Shown piece by piece: positions 1 to 7,507 of a stretch of 11,971 nucleotides of DNA. How positions within the stretch are numbered: the stretch's first letter is position 1; each line of letters begins with the position of its first letter. Source of the DNA: Monoraphidium neglectum (Eukaryota; Chlorophyta; Chlorophyceae; Sphaeropleales; Selenastraceae); the NCBI RefSeq assembly GCF_000611645.1, contig NW_014013310.1, positions 16,371 to 28,341 of the forward strand, written 5' to 3'. The notes beneath the pieces are model-generated. The model was not told where the DNA came from and did no database searches. It saw only the letters and a program-made list of their open reading frames with translations. The position numbers and the translations under genes were made by a program.

Positions 1-1
1 G

Positions 2-232
2 CCGGTCTCGGCGCGCCCGCCGCGCGCGCCGCGCGCTGCGCGGCCGGGCGGCGCGCAGGGCGCGGGCGGCGGTAGCGCGCGGGGCGTGCTGAAGCCGCAG
101 ACGCTGCTCCTGATTGGCTACGTGTTTTTGCTGCACATCGCGCTCATGCTCGCGTTCACGCGGCCCGGGGCGGGGCCGGAGCCGGGCGCGGGCGCGCCCA
201 GCCTGCTGCCAGCGCCTGACGCACGGGCTTAG
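2..232 (+). CDS. C-terminal end of a tail-anchored Golgi golgin/CASP-like protein (5' partial)
   Basis: The frame is open from the window edge to a TAG at 230-232. The first ~28 codons are Gly/Ala/Arg-rich linker. They are followed by one hydrophobic helix of about 19 residues (TLLLIGYVFLLHIALMLAF, encoded at about 101-157) and a 24-residue Gly/Pro/Ala-rich tail. A single C-terminal membrane helix with a short lumenal tail is the layout of Golgi coiled-coil tethers. The Tyr-x4-His spacing inside the helix (YVFLLH) matches the Tyr/His pair known from the CASP/giantin/golgin-84 membrane helix. The upstream coiled coil expected of that family lies outside the window, so the assignment rests on the anchor alone. 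A tail-anchored SNARE or another single-pass protein is possible. A splice acceptor could lie within the first 60 bases, so the left coordinate is only the limit of visibility. TAG, TAA and TGA follow one another in frame. Confidence 0.55.
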   Translation, partial: PVSARPPRAPRAARPGGAQGAGGGSARGVLKPQTLLLIGYVFLLHIALMLAFTRPGAGPEPGAGAPSLLPAPDARA

Positions 233-565
233 TAATGAGGCGGCTACCCGCGGACCCCGCGCTTGCTGATCCTGACTCATGGCCCTGTTGCCCTGCTGTA
301 CGAGTCATTAGTCAAGGCTGGTGCAGATGATGCAGACGGAGGCTTTGTTTGTGAGCTGTTGAGCAGCTGAAGCGCAGTACTGGGTGGGACCTTTTACGGG
401 CGTGACAGGGATTGCAGTGAGGGGTGCCATTGTTCGACGGCGCGATGCAGCCGCCAATCTCCTGCACTTCAAACGTCTCTGGCAGAGAGAGGGTTTGAAG
501 GTGGGTCAGCAGGGCTCTTGGTTGCGCGCGTCCTACCGCCGCTGAGTGATTTTGCATGACATTTG

Positions 566-655
566 CTGTGCCATCCTCTGCTGTGTCACCGGTGGCTGTG
601 TCACCGGCCACTGTGTCTCCTGCTATTGTGTCACCCGCTGTTCTGTCACCCGCCG
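566..655 (+). repeat. 15-bp degenerate tandem repeat
   Basis: Six consecutive 15-base units follow the pattern CTGTGTCACCCGCTG, with boundaries at 566, 581, 596, 611, 626 and 641. The first unit is the most diverged. The period is a multiple of three, and on the + strand the units read as a pentapeptide series (AVSPV, AVSPA, TVSPA, IVSPA, VLSPA). The array runs directly into the TPR-like codons at 652-735 in the same frame. It may be a real low-complexity peptide or simply the pyrimidine-containing 3' part of an intron ending in CGCCGCAG at 651-658. Confidence 0.75.
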
Positions 656-774
656 CAGATGCGTACCACGAGGCCATCGAGGCGTCACCGCGTGACCACC
701 TTGCGTGGTACCGCCTGCGGCAGACGTACGAGCTGCCTTGCTCAAATGCCTTGCTCCGACCTTACATACTGCAG
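652..774 (+). pseudogene. APC8/CDC23-like TPR fragment (probable decayed exon)
   Basis: The + strand codons read AADAYHEAIEASPRD followed by HLAWYRLRQTYEL, then lose the pattern. Spacing and residues match the tetratricopeptide repeat of the anaphase-promoting-complex subunit APC8/CDC23, whose family core is AY..AI...RDYRAWYGLGQTYE. Two family glycines are arginine here (CGC and CGG codons). After QTYEL the expected MP.YALYY helix is absent, although codons remain open to 810. An acceptor-like CGCCGCAG ends at 658 and a possible donor CAG|GTGGAG lies at 774/775. Third positions are strongly G/C up to about 735, unlike the surrounding sequence. No initiator, upstream APC8 exons or following TPRs are visible, so this is more likely a captured or degenerated gene piece than a working gene. 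It could sit inside the 3' UTR of the upstream + strand gene. The identification is from motif memory, not a search. Confidence 0.4.
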
Positions 775-850
775 GTGGAGGGTTGCGCACACCTTGTGCT
801 GCTCCTGTAGCGCTGGAGGAAAGTTTGGGACGTGCACAGTGGGGCGGGCC

Positions 851-855
851 TGTAA
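851..855 (+). terminator. TGTAA polyadenylation signal candidate for the left-edge gene
   Basis: TGTAA is the usual green-algal poly(A) signal. This copy lies about 620 bases after the TAG at 230-232, a length compatible with the long 3' UTRs of this group. A second + strand TGTAA at 1325-1329 is an alternative. Five bases occur often by chance, so the support is positional only. Confidence 0.35.
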
Positions 856-980
856 GGCGGTAAGAAGCAGCAGCAGGTGTCAGGGTTGACGCGCAGGAGG
901 CCCCTTGATGGCAGTGCTCTTTCCCACACTCCTGGCGGCACACGCGCGCTGACACACCCTGACGCCGCCGCCCCCTCAGG

Positions 981-1124
981 CGCGACCGCGGCGCGGTGCT
1001 GGTGGCGGTGCTGGTGCTTGAGACGGGCGCACCCGCGGCCGCAGCGGCGGGGCTGCTAGGGCGCGCGAGGGCCAACATGGCCATGGCGGCAGTGCGGCTG
1101 CGGCGGGACGCGCAGCGGTGGTGA
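981..1124 (+). pseudogene. Exon-like 47-codon C-terminal fragment, possibly the APC8/CDC23 tail
   Basis: After an acceptor-like CCCCCTCAG (ending at 979) the frame from 981 stays open for 47 codons, nearly all ending in G or C, and stops at TGA 1122-1124. It reads RDRGAVLVAVLVLETGAPAA and ends RLRRDAQRW. The segment ETGAPAAAAAGLLGRAR resembles the last helix of APC8/CDC23 (TGP..E.AK.LLR..R). Together with the TPR fragment at 652-774 this would give a middle and an end of the same protein with the intervening TPRs missing. The best donor of the first fragment (after 774) is in phase 0, which does not join this frame correctly. That favours a decayed copy over a functional spliced gene. It has no other identification. 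Confidence 0.35.
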
Positions 1125-1324
1125 CAGGGCGGGCGCGCGCTCGTGTTGAGACGTATATGCTAGTGGGATGGGCTGCCACGTCGCGCCCTTGATGCAGGCA
1201 TGCGCTCCACCTGTCGCCTCCATGCCCCCATCAGCCACGTGCAACTGGCTGTTCGTCATGCGTGTGGGCGTCCTTAAAGCGTCCCAAAAGCTGTTGCTTG
1301 CTGGCACCTCACACCCCATCAATG

Positions 1325-1329
1325 TGTAA
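1325..1329 (+). terminator. TGTAA polyadenylation signal candidate (+ strand)
   Basis: This TGTAA lies about 200 bases after the stop at 1122-1124. It is 70 bases from the oppositely oriented TGTAA of the convergent protease gene (1401-1405), giving a tidy tail-to-tail arrangement. It may end either the left-edge gene or the remnant transcript. Confidence 0.3.
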
Positions 1330-1400
1330 TTGCCATCTGCAAAACCTTGACGGTGACTTATCTCTCATGCCCCCTGACACTGATTTGAAAGGACGGGCTA

Positions 1401-2088
1401 TTACAGATCTTGACCCCACAGCAGCAAACAGGCGGGATGAAGGCGCACGCAAGCTAGAAAAGTGATATGAAGTGTTGCAATCACACGCCCCGCACACGAA
1501 TGCGAAGCTTTGATGAACGAAAGGCCTCAAAAGCCACAGCAGGGTGCAGTCTACGCCCCGGAAAGTTGGAGTGTAAGACCTGGCTACAAAACCAGCATGA
1601 GTTGGTCCCCGGCCGCGCCCGCATGCAAACGAAGGAGCTACCCTGAACGAACCGCAGATAAGAGTCGCCTGCAACCTTACCGCAACAGCCCAAGTCGCCG
1701 GCGGGGGTGCGTAATACCATTCCCAGCGTCACTGTCCACCCTGCCGGTGATTAGAAGAGAGGCCACCCATCTCAATGCAGCGAGACCATGTCTTGTGTTG
1801 AGAGTGCAGCACGTGTTGGCCCGGGGCAGCCTGCCCCGCGCCATGGTGATGGATGCAACACGTCCCTCCAAGCGGGATGTCGGTCGGGAGGCGAGACCAG
1901 AGTCGATGAGAAAAGCACGAGTGCCTTTTCTTTGGAACGGGTTGCCGCCGGGGGGTTCAGAGTCGTTTGCGTTTCCCAACCCCAGCGCCCAAAACCCTGC
2001 AGGGCCGGGGGCGCGCCTCTGCGGCGCGCCTACGCCCAGTGTCAAGTTGGTGAGTTGTGGCTGCGATTTGGATGGATCACGCGGCTGC
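1401..2088 (-). other. Predicted 3' UTR of the protease/coiled-coil gene, ending at a TGTAA signal
   Basis: On the minus strand the first TGTAA downstream of the stop codon at 2089-2091 is at 1405-1401, giving a 3' UTR of about 690 bases. No minus-strand open frame in this stretch looks coding. The long + strand frame crossing it (1510-2508) only stays open because it runs antisense to Ala/Ser/Gly-rich codons. Nothing else was recognised here. Confidence 0.5.
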
Positions 2089-5000
2089 TCAGGCAGTGGC
2101 CGCCCGCGCCTTCCTGCCGCCGTAGCAGTGGATGGCCGCTTTCAAGAAAGCCCCGCAGACGCCGCCGCCCCTGCAGCCCTTGGACTGGTCCGGCCCGCTC
2201 GGCCCGGCCGCCCCCTGCTGCGGCGGCTGCGGCGGCTGCGGCGGCTGGGCGTCGGCACCGGCCGAGGCGCCGCATGCCGGCAGGGGGCCAGCCCCCAGGC
2301 CGCCGCCCGAACCGCTGTCGCTGCTCCGGCCGCTGCTCCTGCCGCTGCTACTGCCGCTGCCGTCGAGCAGGGAGCGCGAGCGGCGGCGGTCAGCCCCACC
2401 AGGCGTGCCCACCGCGCCGCCGCCGCCGCTGCTGCTCGTGCTGCTGCGGGCCAGCCGGCGGCCGCCAGAGCTGCAGGCGCGCTCGAGGCGGCGCCCCTCC
2501 GGCCATGAGGACGGCAGCGCGGCCGCGACCACTGCAGACTTGGCTGCGGCCGCCTCCGCCCTTGCTTGCTCTGCCTCCGAGCGCGCCGCCGCGAGCGCCG
2601 CGCGGTGGCCGGCGTTCCCGGCGCGCGTGGCGCGCACGATGTTGTTCATGGCCCTGCGGAAGCGCCTTCCGAGCACGGCTGCAGTGACAAGCGCCGCCAT
2701 GGTCGACTGCTGGGCCGCCGCCGCCTTGGCGTTGGCCGCGTCGACCGCGGCGCGCTGGCGCCGCGCGTCCGCTGCGCTGGCGGCGGCCCGCTCCTCGGCG
2801 GCCGCCGCCCGCGCATCGGCCGCGGCCGCCTCGGCCCGCGCGGCACCCGCCGCCCTCTCCGCAGCCTTGCGCGCTGCCTCGCAGCCTGCCAGCTGCGCCT
2901 GAACGGCGGCCAGGCTTGCTTGAAGAGCCAGCATGCTGACCTCGGCTGCGGCCCCCTGCGCGGCGGCCTCAGACTTAGCCTGTGCCAACTCCTCACGCAG
3001 CCGGTCGTGCTCATGCCGCATGGCCTCGCCCGCCGCCGCCCGCGCCTCGGCCGCGGCCGCCTCGGCCCGCACGGCGCTTGCCGCCTGCTCCGCCGCCTCG
3101 CGGGCCGCCTTGCAGCCGGCCAGCTGCCCCTGGGTAGCGGTCAGGCTTGCTTGGAGGGCTGACAAGCTGATATCGGCTGCGGCGCCCTGCGCCGCTGCCT
3201 TCGCCTCAGCTTCTGCCAGCTTCTCCAGCAGCCCGTCGCGCTCGCGTTGCACGTCGACCGCCGCGGCGATCTGCGCCCGTGATGCCTCGGCGAAGCGTCG
3301 CTTCTGCTTGGCAGCCTCCTCCTGGCCCGCGGCCAGCTGCTCGCGCGCAACCGCGGTCTCGCGCCGCGCGTCCTCAAGCGCCGCGCCCTTTGCCTCGGCC
3401 TCGCGCCACGCGTGGGCCAGCGCCGCGCTCTTTGCCTCGGCCTCGCGCCGCGCCTCAGCCAGCCGCGCGTGGGCGCCGGCGGCACCCTTCTCCGCCGCCG
3501 CCGCGCGGCGCTCCGCCTCCTGGCGCTCGCCGCGCGCGGCCGCCAGCTGCTGCGCGGCGGTCTTCGCCGTGCGCTCGCCGGCGGCCGCGAGGGCTGCGCC
3601 GCGCGCCTCGGCGTCGGCGACGCGGCCGCGCAGCTCGCCGGCCTCCGATGCGGACGCCTGCGCCTGCTGCAGCGCCGCGCGCTTCGCCGCCTCTGATCGC
3701 TGCAGGTTGGCATGTGCCGCCGACAGCGCCCTCGCCTCGCCAGCTGCCTTGCCGGCCAGGGTCTGGCGCTGCCGCTTCTCCTCAGCCAACTCTGCCCTCG
3801 CGGCGGCGCACTTCGCGGCCAGCGCGCCCTCGCGGGCGGTCGCCTGCTCACGCTCCTTCGCCAGTTTGGAGGCGAGCGCCGTCGCCTGGCGCTGGGACGC
3901 GGCCGCGGCCTCGCGGGCGCGGCGCGCGGCGTCCTCCACTGCGGCCACCCGCTGCGCGCTGGCTGCCAGCTCGATAGCGGCCTGCGGTGGGGAGTGTTGT
4001 TGGTAGGGGAGGTCCAGGTTATGGTGGGCTTGTGGAGCGGAATTGCCAGACTGCCGGCAAGTGCGAGCAATTCAGGTGAATCCAGGTCAACCCGTGTACA
4101 GTGTGCACGCAAGCGGCAACTATCTCCGGCTGCAAGCAAGCAGATGTAACAGCCCCGCCGGATGACCGCGGTACAAATCAGACCCGCCCACCTCGGAAGC
4201 TGCCGCCTCGCGGGCGTCACCAGCCACCTTGGCCGCCGCCGCCTCCGCCAGCGACAGCCGCAGGGCCGCCGCCATCTCAGCCTCCTCAACCGCCGCCGAC
4301 ACCACCGCCGATCTGGGCCGCGCCGCCGCCGCCATGACCTCGACCAACACCGGCGGCGTGGCCAGGCACCGCGCCGGCCGGGCCGGGCCGGGCACTGGCG
4401 CCGGCGGCGCCGCCATCACCGCCGCCGCCACCACGGGCGGCGCCGCGGCGGGCGCGGGGGCGCCCTTCCCGCTGGCCGCCTCGAAGACTAGCATCACCGG
4501 TCTCATCAGCGTCTTGCCATCCTGGCCATCCCGCGCCTCGCGGGCGACAGTCAGCATGCCGCGGTAAGACCCATCGCCCCACACCCCGACGTAGGCATCG
4601 TCGCACAGCGTCCACTGCGCCAACGGGTCGCCTGCGCCGCCGCCCAGACGCCCCTCCGCGACCAGCGGCTTGAAATGCGGGCCGCACGCAAACGTCACGG
4701 CACGCAGGAAGTACCGGTGGCTGTGGCCAGCGGGCGCGTGCGGCATCGCAGGGGCAACGTCGATTGTGTGAGGGATGAAGTCCTCACTTACGATACGCAT
4801 GTGCTCCTCCGGCATCACCCCGTTGTCCCACGGGTGCCCAGTATATTTGACAACCAGGATGGGGCCAGCATAGGTGAGGGCCAGGCGTCCGCGCTGCGCA
4901 CGGTTTGGGGGCAAAGGGAAGGGAAGGGGTGGCAAGAGATAGGGTGAGGTTCGAGGCTTTAGAATGGTGATAGATGCCGAGCTTGGCCCAAGTGGGGCGA

Positions 5001-5787
5001 CAACGGCAGAAACCGCTGTTGGCCGCGACGCGCACGACGCGCTCGGGGCCGCATGCGGGCACCCGTCCGCATGAGCGCGGATCGCCATCATGCAAGGCCC
5101 GCCGCCCTGATCTGCGAAACCCCATTCACAGATCGCAGCCCGGCCCAGCAACCCACCGAGCGGTGCCCGCAGACGCCCGCCGCAGCCGCCGCCTTCGCCT
5201 GCCCAAACACGTTGTCCTTGCAGCCCTGGCACGGGCAGCCGCCCGCGCGCTTGCGCTGGCAGTTGAAATTAACAGGGACGCCCACCACCAGCGACTCCAT
5301 CAGGCTCGACTCTGTGGAAATGTCGACGTCCACGCCCTCAAACGCCGCCCCCTCGCAGCCCCGCACCGGCTCCATGACAGAGCAGCCCGCGGCATCGCAG
5401 CGCGCGTCGCCGCGCGCGCGGACGCGCAGCAGCGCGGCGACAGCGGCGTCGCCGACGGTCTCGCGGAGCACGTAGACAAGCGCCGAAACAAACCTCGTCG
5501 GACTCCCCATATTTCCCGGCTCAAAGTCGTCGGTGTTAATACTGATCGTCTCGCGGAGCTCGTAGATGGCGCGCAGCAGCGGCGCCGCGTCCCCTTGCTC
5601 CCGGCTGCGCAGGGACGGGACGGGGCGGGGCGAGGCGGGCAGGGGGATGCTTGTTTGTTTGTTTGTTTGTTTGTTTGTTTGTTTGTTTGTTTGTTTGTTT
5701 GTTTGTTTGTTTGTTTGTTTGTTTGTTTGTTTGTTTGTTTGTTTGTTTGTTTGTTTGTTGTTGTTTTGTTTTGTTTGTGTTTGTGTT

Positions 5788-5828
<41 letters not shown>

Positions 5829-7056
5829 TTTGTGCGTGCGTGCGTGCGTGCGCGCATGCGTGCGTGCGTGCGTGTGTGCGTGCGTCTGTGCGTGCTTGTG
5901 TGCGTGTGTGGGGTTGGTTGGAAGTTGAAAGCTAGCTTGGGGACGGAGGCAGCGGGCTGGTTGGTTTGAGGGTCCGTGCAATGCATCCAACCAGTGCAGG
6001 CAGGCAGGGGCCGCGGGCAGAACTCGGTGCACAGGCGCTCGGAAACCAGCGCCGAACGGCCACTGCGCCCTGCAAAGCCATCCTGCCGGCTGGCTTCAAG
6101 CCACGAATTCGCACATGCGCCCCTGGCTGTGCCAGTGCCGCATGGGTGCGCCCTCAGCCCCTAATCGACGCGGCCGCCGCGCCCGCACCTGACGAGTATG
6201 CGGTGGTGCACCCGCCGCAGCTCGTGCAGCACCGCCAGCAGGGGCTGCTGGGCGTCGGGCTTGGTGGGGGCCGAGAGCAGCGCCGTCAGCTGCTTGCACG
6301 ACAGCACAGCGTGCAGCGCCGAATTCACCCAGCATAGGTAAGCCTTGCCGGGGTTCACCAGCCCGCCCCGGGGCGCAACGGCCGCGTGCACCACCTGCTG
6401 GGCGTTTCAGGGTTTGGGGAGGGGGGCGGGTGAGGGGCGTGCCGTGGTCGGATCGAGCGGGGTGGCGGCAGGGCACGTTGGGGGCCCGCTTGGCACCGAG
6501 GGGCGCACGCGGTTGCGAGCCGCGTGTCTCACAAAGGCGATGTGCAGCGAGCAGGCCCGCGCGGCGCTTTCACAGGCATGAACAACAATCATGCGCATCG
6601 ACTGAGGTGCTTAGAGCCTCGGGGCGCGCACCCGCTTCGCATCTGATGATGCCTTGTTGTCGGCGCTCGCTGGAGGGGCCGCCTTCGCCGCGGTTGCCTT
6701 GGCCCGGGCGATCTCAGCCAGCGCCGCTTGGCCGGCAGGCAGGGGCTTGGCCTGGCGCAGGTGCGTGGAGAGGGGCATGAGGGTGACGTGTGTGTATGTG
6801 TGTGTGTGTGTTCTTCAGCTTGTGCATGTGCATGCGATAGTGTTCTGTGGGCGTTCATTGCACGGGAAGATGGGGCGTCTGCATGAGCGAGGCGTCGAAC
6901 TTCCGTTGCTTGAAGCAACGGCTGCAAGGTGTGCAGGCGCCAGCGCGCCGACTGCACATATAAGCACGCACACAGGACTGTGCTGGCAACGCAAGCGCTC
7001 ACCACTGCCTGGGATCCGATGTTGGGGCCCTTGCCATTCTTGCCCTTCCTGCCCAT
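2089..7056 (-). CDS. Divergent ubiquitin-specific protease with UIM and long coiled coil (6 exons)
   Basis: Exons by hand: 7003-7056, 6632-6751, 6189-6394, 5157-5604, 4192-4893, 2089-3981. All junctions are GT-AG and keep phase, giving about 1140 residues. The start is MGRKGKNGKG, a basic N-terminus, with a TATA-like box about 140 bases upstream. Residues 69-90 form a Cys box (GLVN.G..YLCWVNSALHAVL, nucleophile about C79). Residues 196/201 and 250-255 carry the paired cysteines of a USP zinc ribbon. Residues 283-295 read LTYAGPILVVKYT, then comes a His box CGPHF (about H349) and an Asp box LCDDAYV (D374/375), followed by RPVMLVFEAA at the domain end. A ubiquitin-interacting motif (EEAEMAAALRLSLAE) lies near 479-492. 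Exon 6 is an Ala/Glu/Arg-rich coiled coil to about residue 980, then a Ser/Gly/Pro basic tail. By family it would cleave ubiquitin from substrates. The Cys-to-Gly spacing is unusual, so activity is inferred, not shown. If the exon 2 donor is not used, translation stops after a 64-residue product at TAA 6613-6611. Confidence 0.7.
2779..3240 (-). repeat. Tandem 231-bp (77-residue) coding duplication in the coiled coil
   Basis: Two adjacent units, 3010-3240 and 2779-3009, encode matching sequences: D.L.E.LA.A...AAAQGAAA, then ALQASL...Q.QLAGC.AAR, then RAEAAAA.ARAAA. Their offset is exactly 77 residues, which is eleven heptads, so the coiled-coil register is kept. Each unit has one cysteine in the AGC motif. 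Confidence 0.85.
3364..3447 (-). repeat. 42-bp (14-residue) coding repeat in the coiled coil
   Basis: Two units REAEAKSAALAHAW and REAEAKGAALEDAR sit side by side (3406-3447 and 3364-3405), followed by a decayed third (RETAVAREQL). The 14-residue period equals two heptads. The DNA repeats too: CTTTGCCTCGGCCTCGCGCC occurs twice, 42 bases apart. Confidence 0.75.
5651..5910. repeat. Compound microsatellite (GTTT)n-(TG)n-(TGCG)n inside intron 3 of the protease gene
   Basis: A perfect GTTT run of about 27 copies occupies 5651-5759. A short transition follows (GTTTT and GTTTGT units), then a TG run at about 5792-5820 and degenerate TGCG units to about 5910. It lies inside the 584-base intron between 5605 and 6188, and in the transcript it reads as CA-rich and then CAAA-rich. 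Long open frames through it (CLFV or THTH/KQTN runs) are repeat artefacts. Confidence 0.95.
6788..6811. repeat. Short TG microsatellite in intron 1
   Basis: GTGTGTGTATGTGTGTGTGT lies in the 251-base intron 6752-7002 of the protease gene and reads as CA on its transcript strand. Confidence 0.8.
6903..6921. repeat. 9-bp inverted repeat in intron 1
   Basis: CCGTTGCTT and AAGCAACGG are perfect reverse complements separated by one base. In RNA they would form an eight-pair stem with a three-base loop. The repeat lies within the first intron of the protease gene; no function can be read from it. Confidence 0.6.
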
Positions 7057-7078
7057 TGCTGTCGCGCACGCGACAGCA
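7057..7078 (-). promoter_or_regulatory. Perfect inverted repeat flush against the protease start codon
   Basis: On the transcript strand TGCTGTCGCG, two bases, then CGCGACAGCA is followed immediately by the ATG at 7056-7054. In RNA this gives a nine-pair, mostly G/C stem closed by a GUGC tetraloop, ending at the initiator. It could slow initiation or, as DNA, be a palindromic protein-binding site. Either role is inference. Confidence 0.5.
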
Positions 7079-7193
7079 GATGGGCGCCGCAGTGCGGCGT
7101 CGCAGGCAAGGCCGCTTGGCGCACCAGGCGCTCCGCTGGCGCAGCTTGCACCTTGCGGCGTTCTGCGCAGGACGAAGTCTTTGAAGCTGCCAG

Positions 7194-7200
7194 TATATAT
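7194..7200 (-). promoter_or_regulatory. TATA-like box for the protease gene
   Basis: The element reads CAATATATACT on the minus strand (7192-7202). It lies about 138 bases upstream of the ATG at 7056, leaving a 5' UTR of roughly 110 bases. It falls inside an upstream open extension of the reading frame, which is a reason to prefer the inner ATG. A further TATATA lies at 7285-7290. Confidence 0.45.
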
Positions 7201-7424
7201 TGCTAGGATATGCAAAAGTCGCAGGGGCCGTGTGAAGGCTGCATGCTGTTCGGGCAGGTTAGAAGCGAAGGGAGTCGTGTGCTGTATATACGGGGATTAG
7301 AGTGCTCCGATCATCACAATCACAACCTTATACCAAGGTACAAGAACGATCAAAGTGTGCGGAGAAACTCAACTTAGCGGACCTGGTCAAACCTGTTTCC
7401 GTTTTGAAGTTTTGACGCTGGCCA

Positions 7425-7455
7425 TTTCCGCCAAAATGCACGGAAGTATATATTG
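7425..7455. promoter_or_regulatory. E2F-like site next to a second TATA-like box
   Basis: TTTCCGCCAAAA at 7425-7436 reads TTTGGCGG on the minus strand, fitting the plant E2F consensus WTTSSCSS. Ten bases further, 7445-7455 repeats exactly the 11-mer AGTATATATTG seen at 7192-7202. The decamer GCCAAAATGC also occurs twice (about 7430-7439 and 7462-7471). The cluster could drive a rightward transcript toward 7535 or belong to the protease promoter region. Confidence 0.35.
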
Positions 7456-7507
7456 ATACTGCCAAAATGCTCTTGGGCTACGACAGACCAACTCACAGCT
7501 TACTCAC

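Noticed and set aside
1..100. Reading frame 1 or 3 of the GC-rich left edge as a coding exon
   Set aside because: Frame 1 has a TAG at 73-75. Only the frame starting at base 2 continues into the membrane helix.
1510..2508. 332-codon + strand open frame
   Set aside because: It is antisense to the 3' UTR and the Ser/Gly/Ala-rich end of the coiled-coil exon. Its open state follows from codon bias on the other strand; no domain is seen.
2933..4006. 357-codon + strand open frame, Ala/Ser-rich
   Set aside because: It is the mirror of the Ala/Arg/Glu coiled-coil exon on the minus strand. The heptad pattern and internal duplication make sense only on the minus strand.
3141..4289. 382-codon minus-strand open frame, Arg-rich
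   Set aside because: It is frame-shifted relative to the coiled coil, crosses the intron at 3982-4191 and shows no protein logic.
5651..5760. CRISPR-like or satellite centromere array
   Set aside because: The repeat unit is four bases with no spacers. It is a microsatellite.
5566..5935. Cys/Val/Leu/Phe-repeat frames (CLFV) and the opposite-strand TNKQ/THTH frames
   Set aside because: They are translations of the GTTT and TG microsatellites within an intron, not metal-binding or membrane proteins.
6611..7056. A separate 64-residue basic protein from exons 1 and 2 of the protease gene, ending at TAA 6613-6611
   Set aside because: It is possible through intron retention, but the donor CGG|GTGCGC at 6632/6631 joins the Cys-box exon in phase 0, so a single larger gene is more economical.
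7003..7215. Earlier start for the protease gene at an ATG upstream of 7056
   Set aside because: The upstream extension includes the TATA-like element and a low-quality peptide. The inner ATG begins a clean basic N-terminus and gives a normal 5' UTR.
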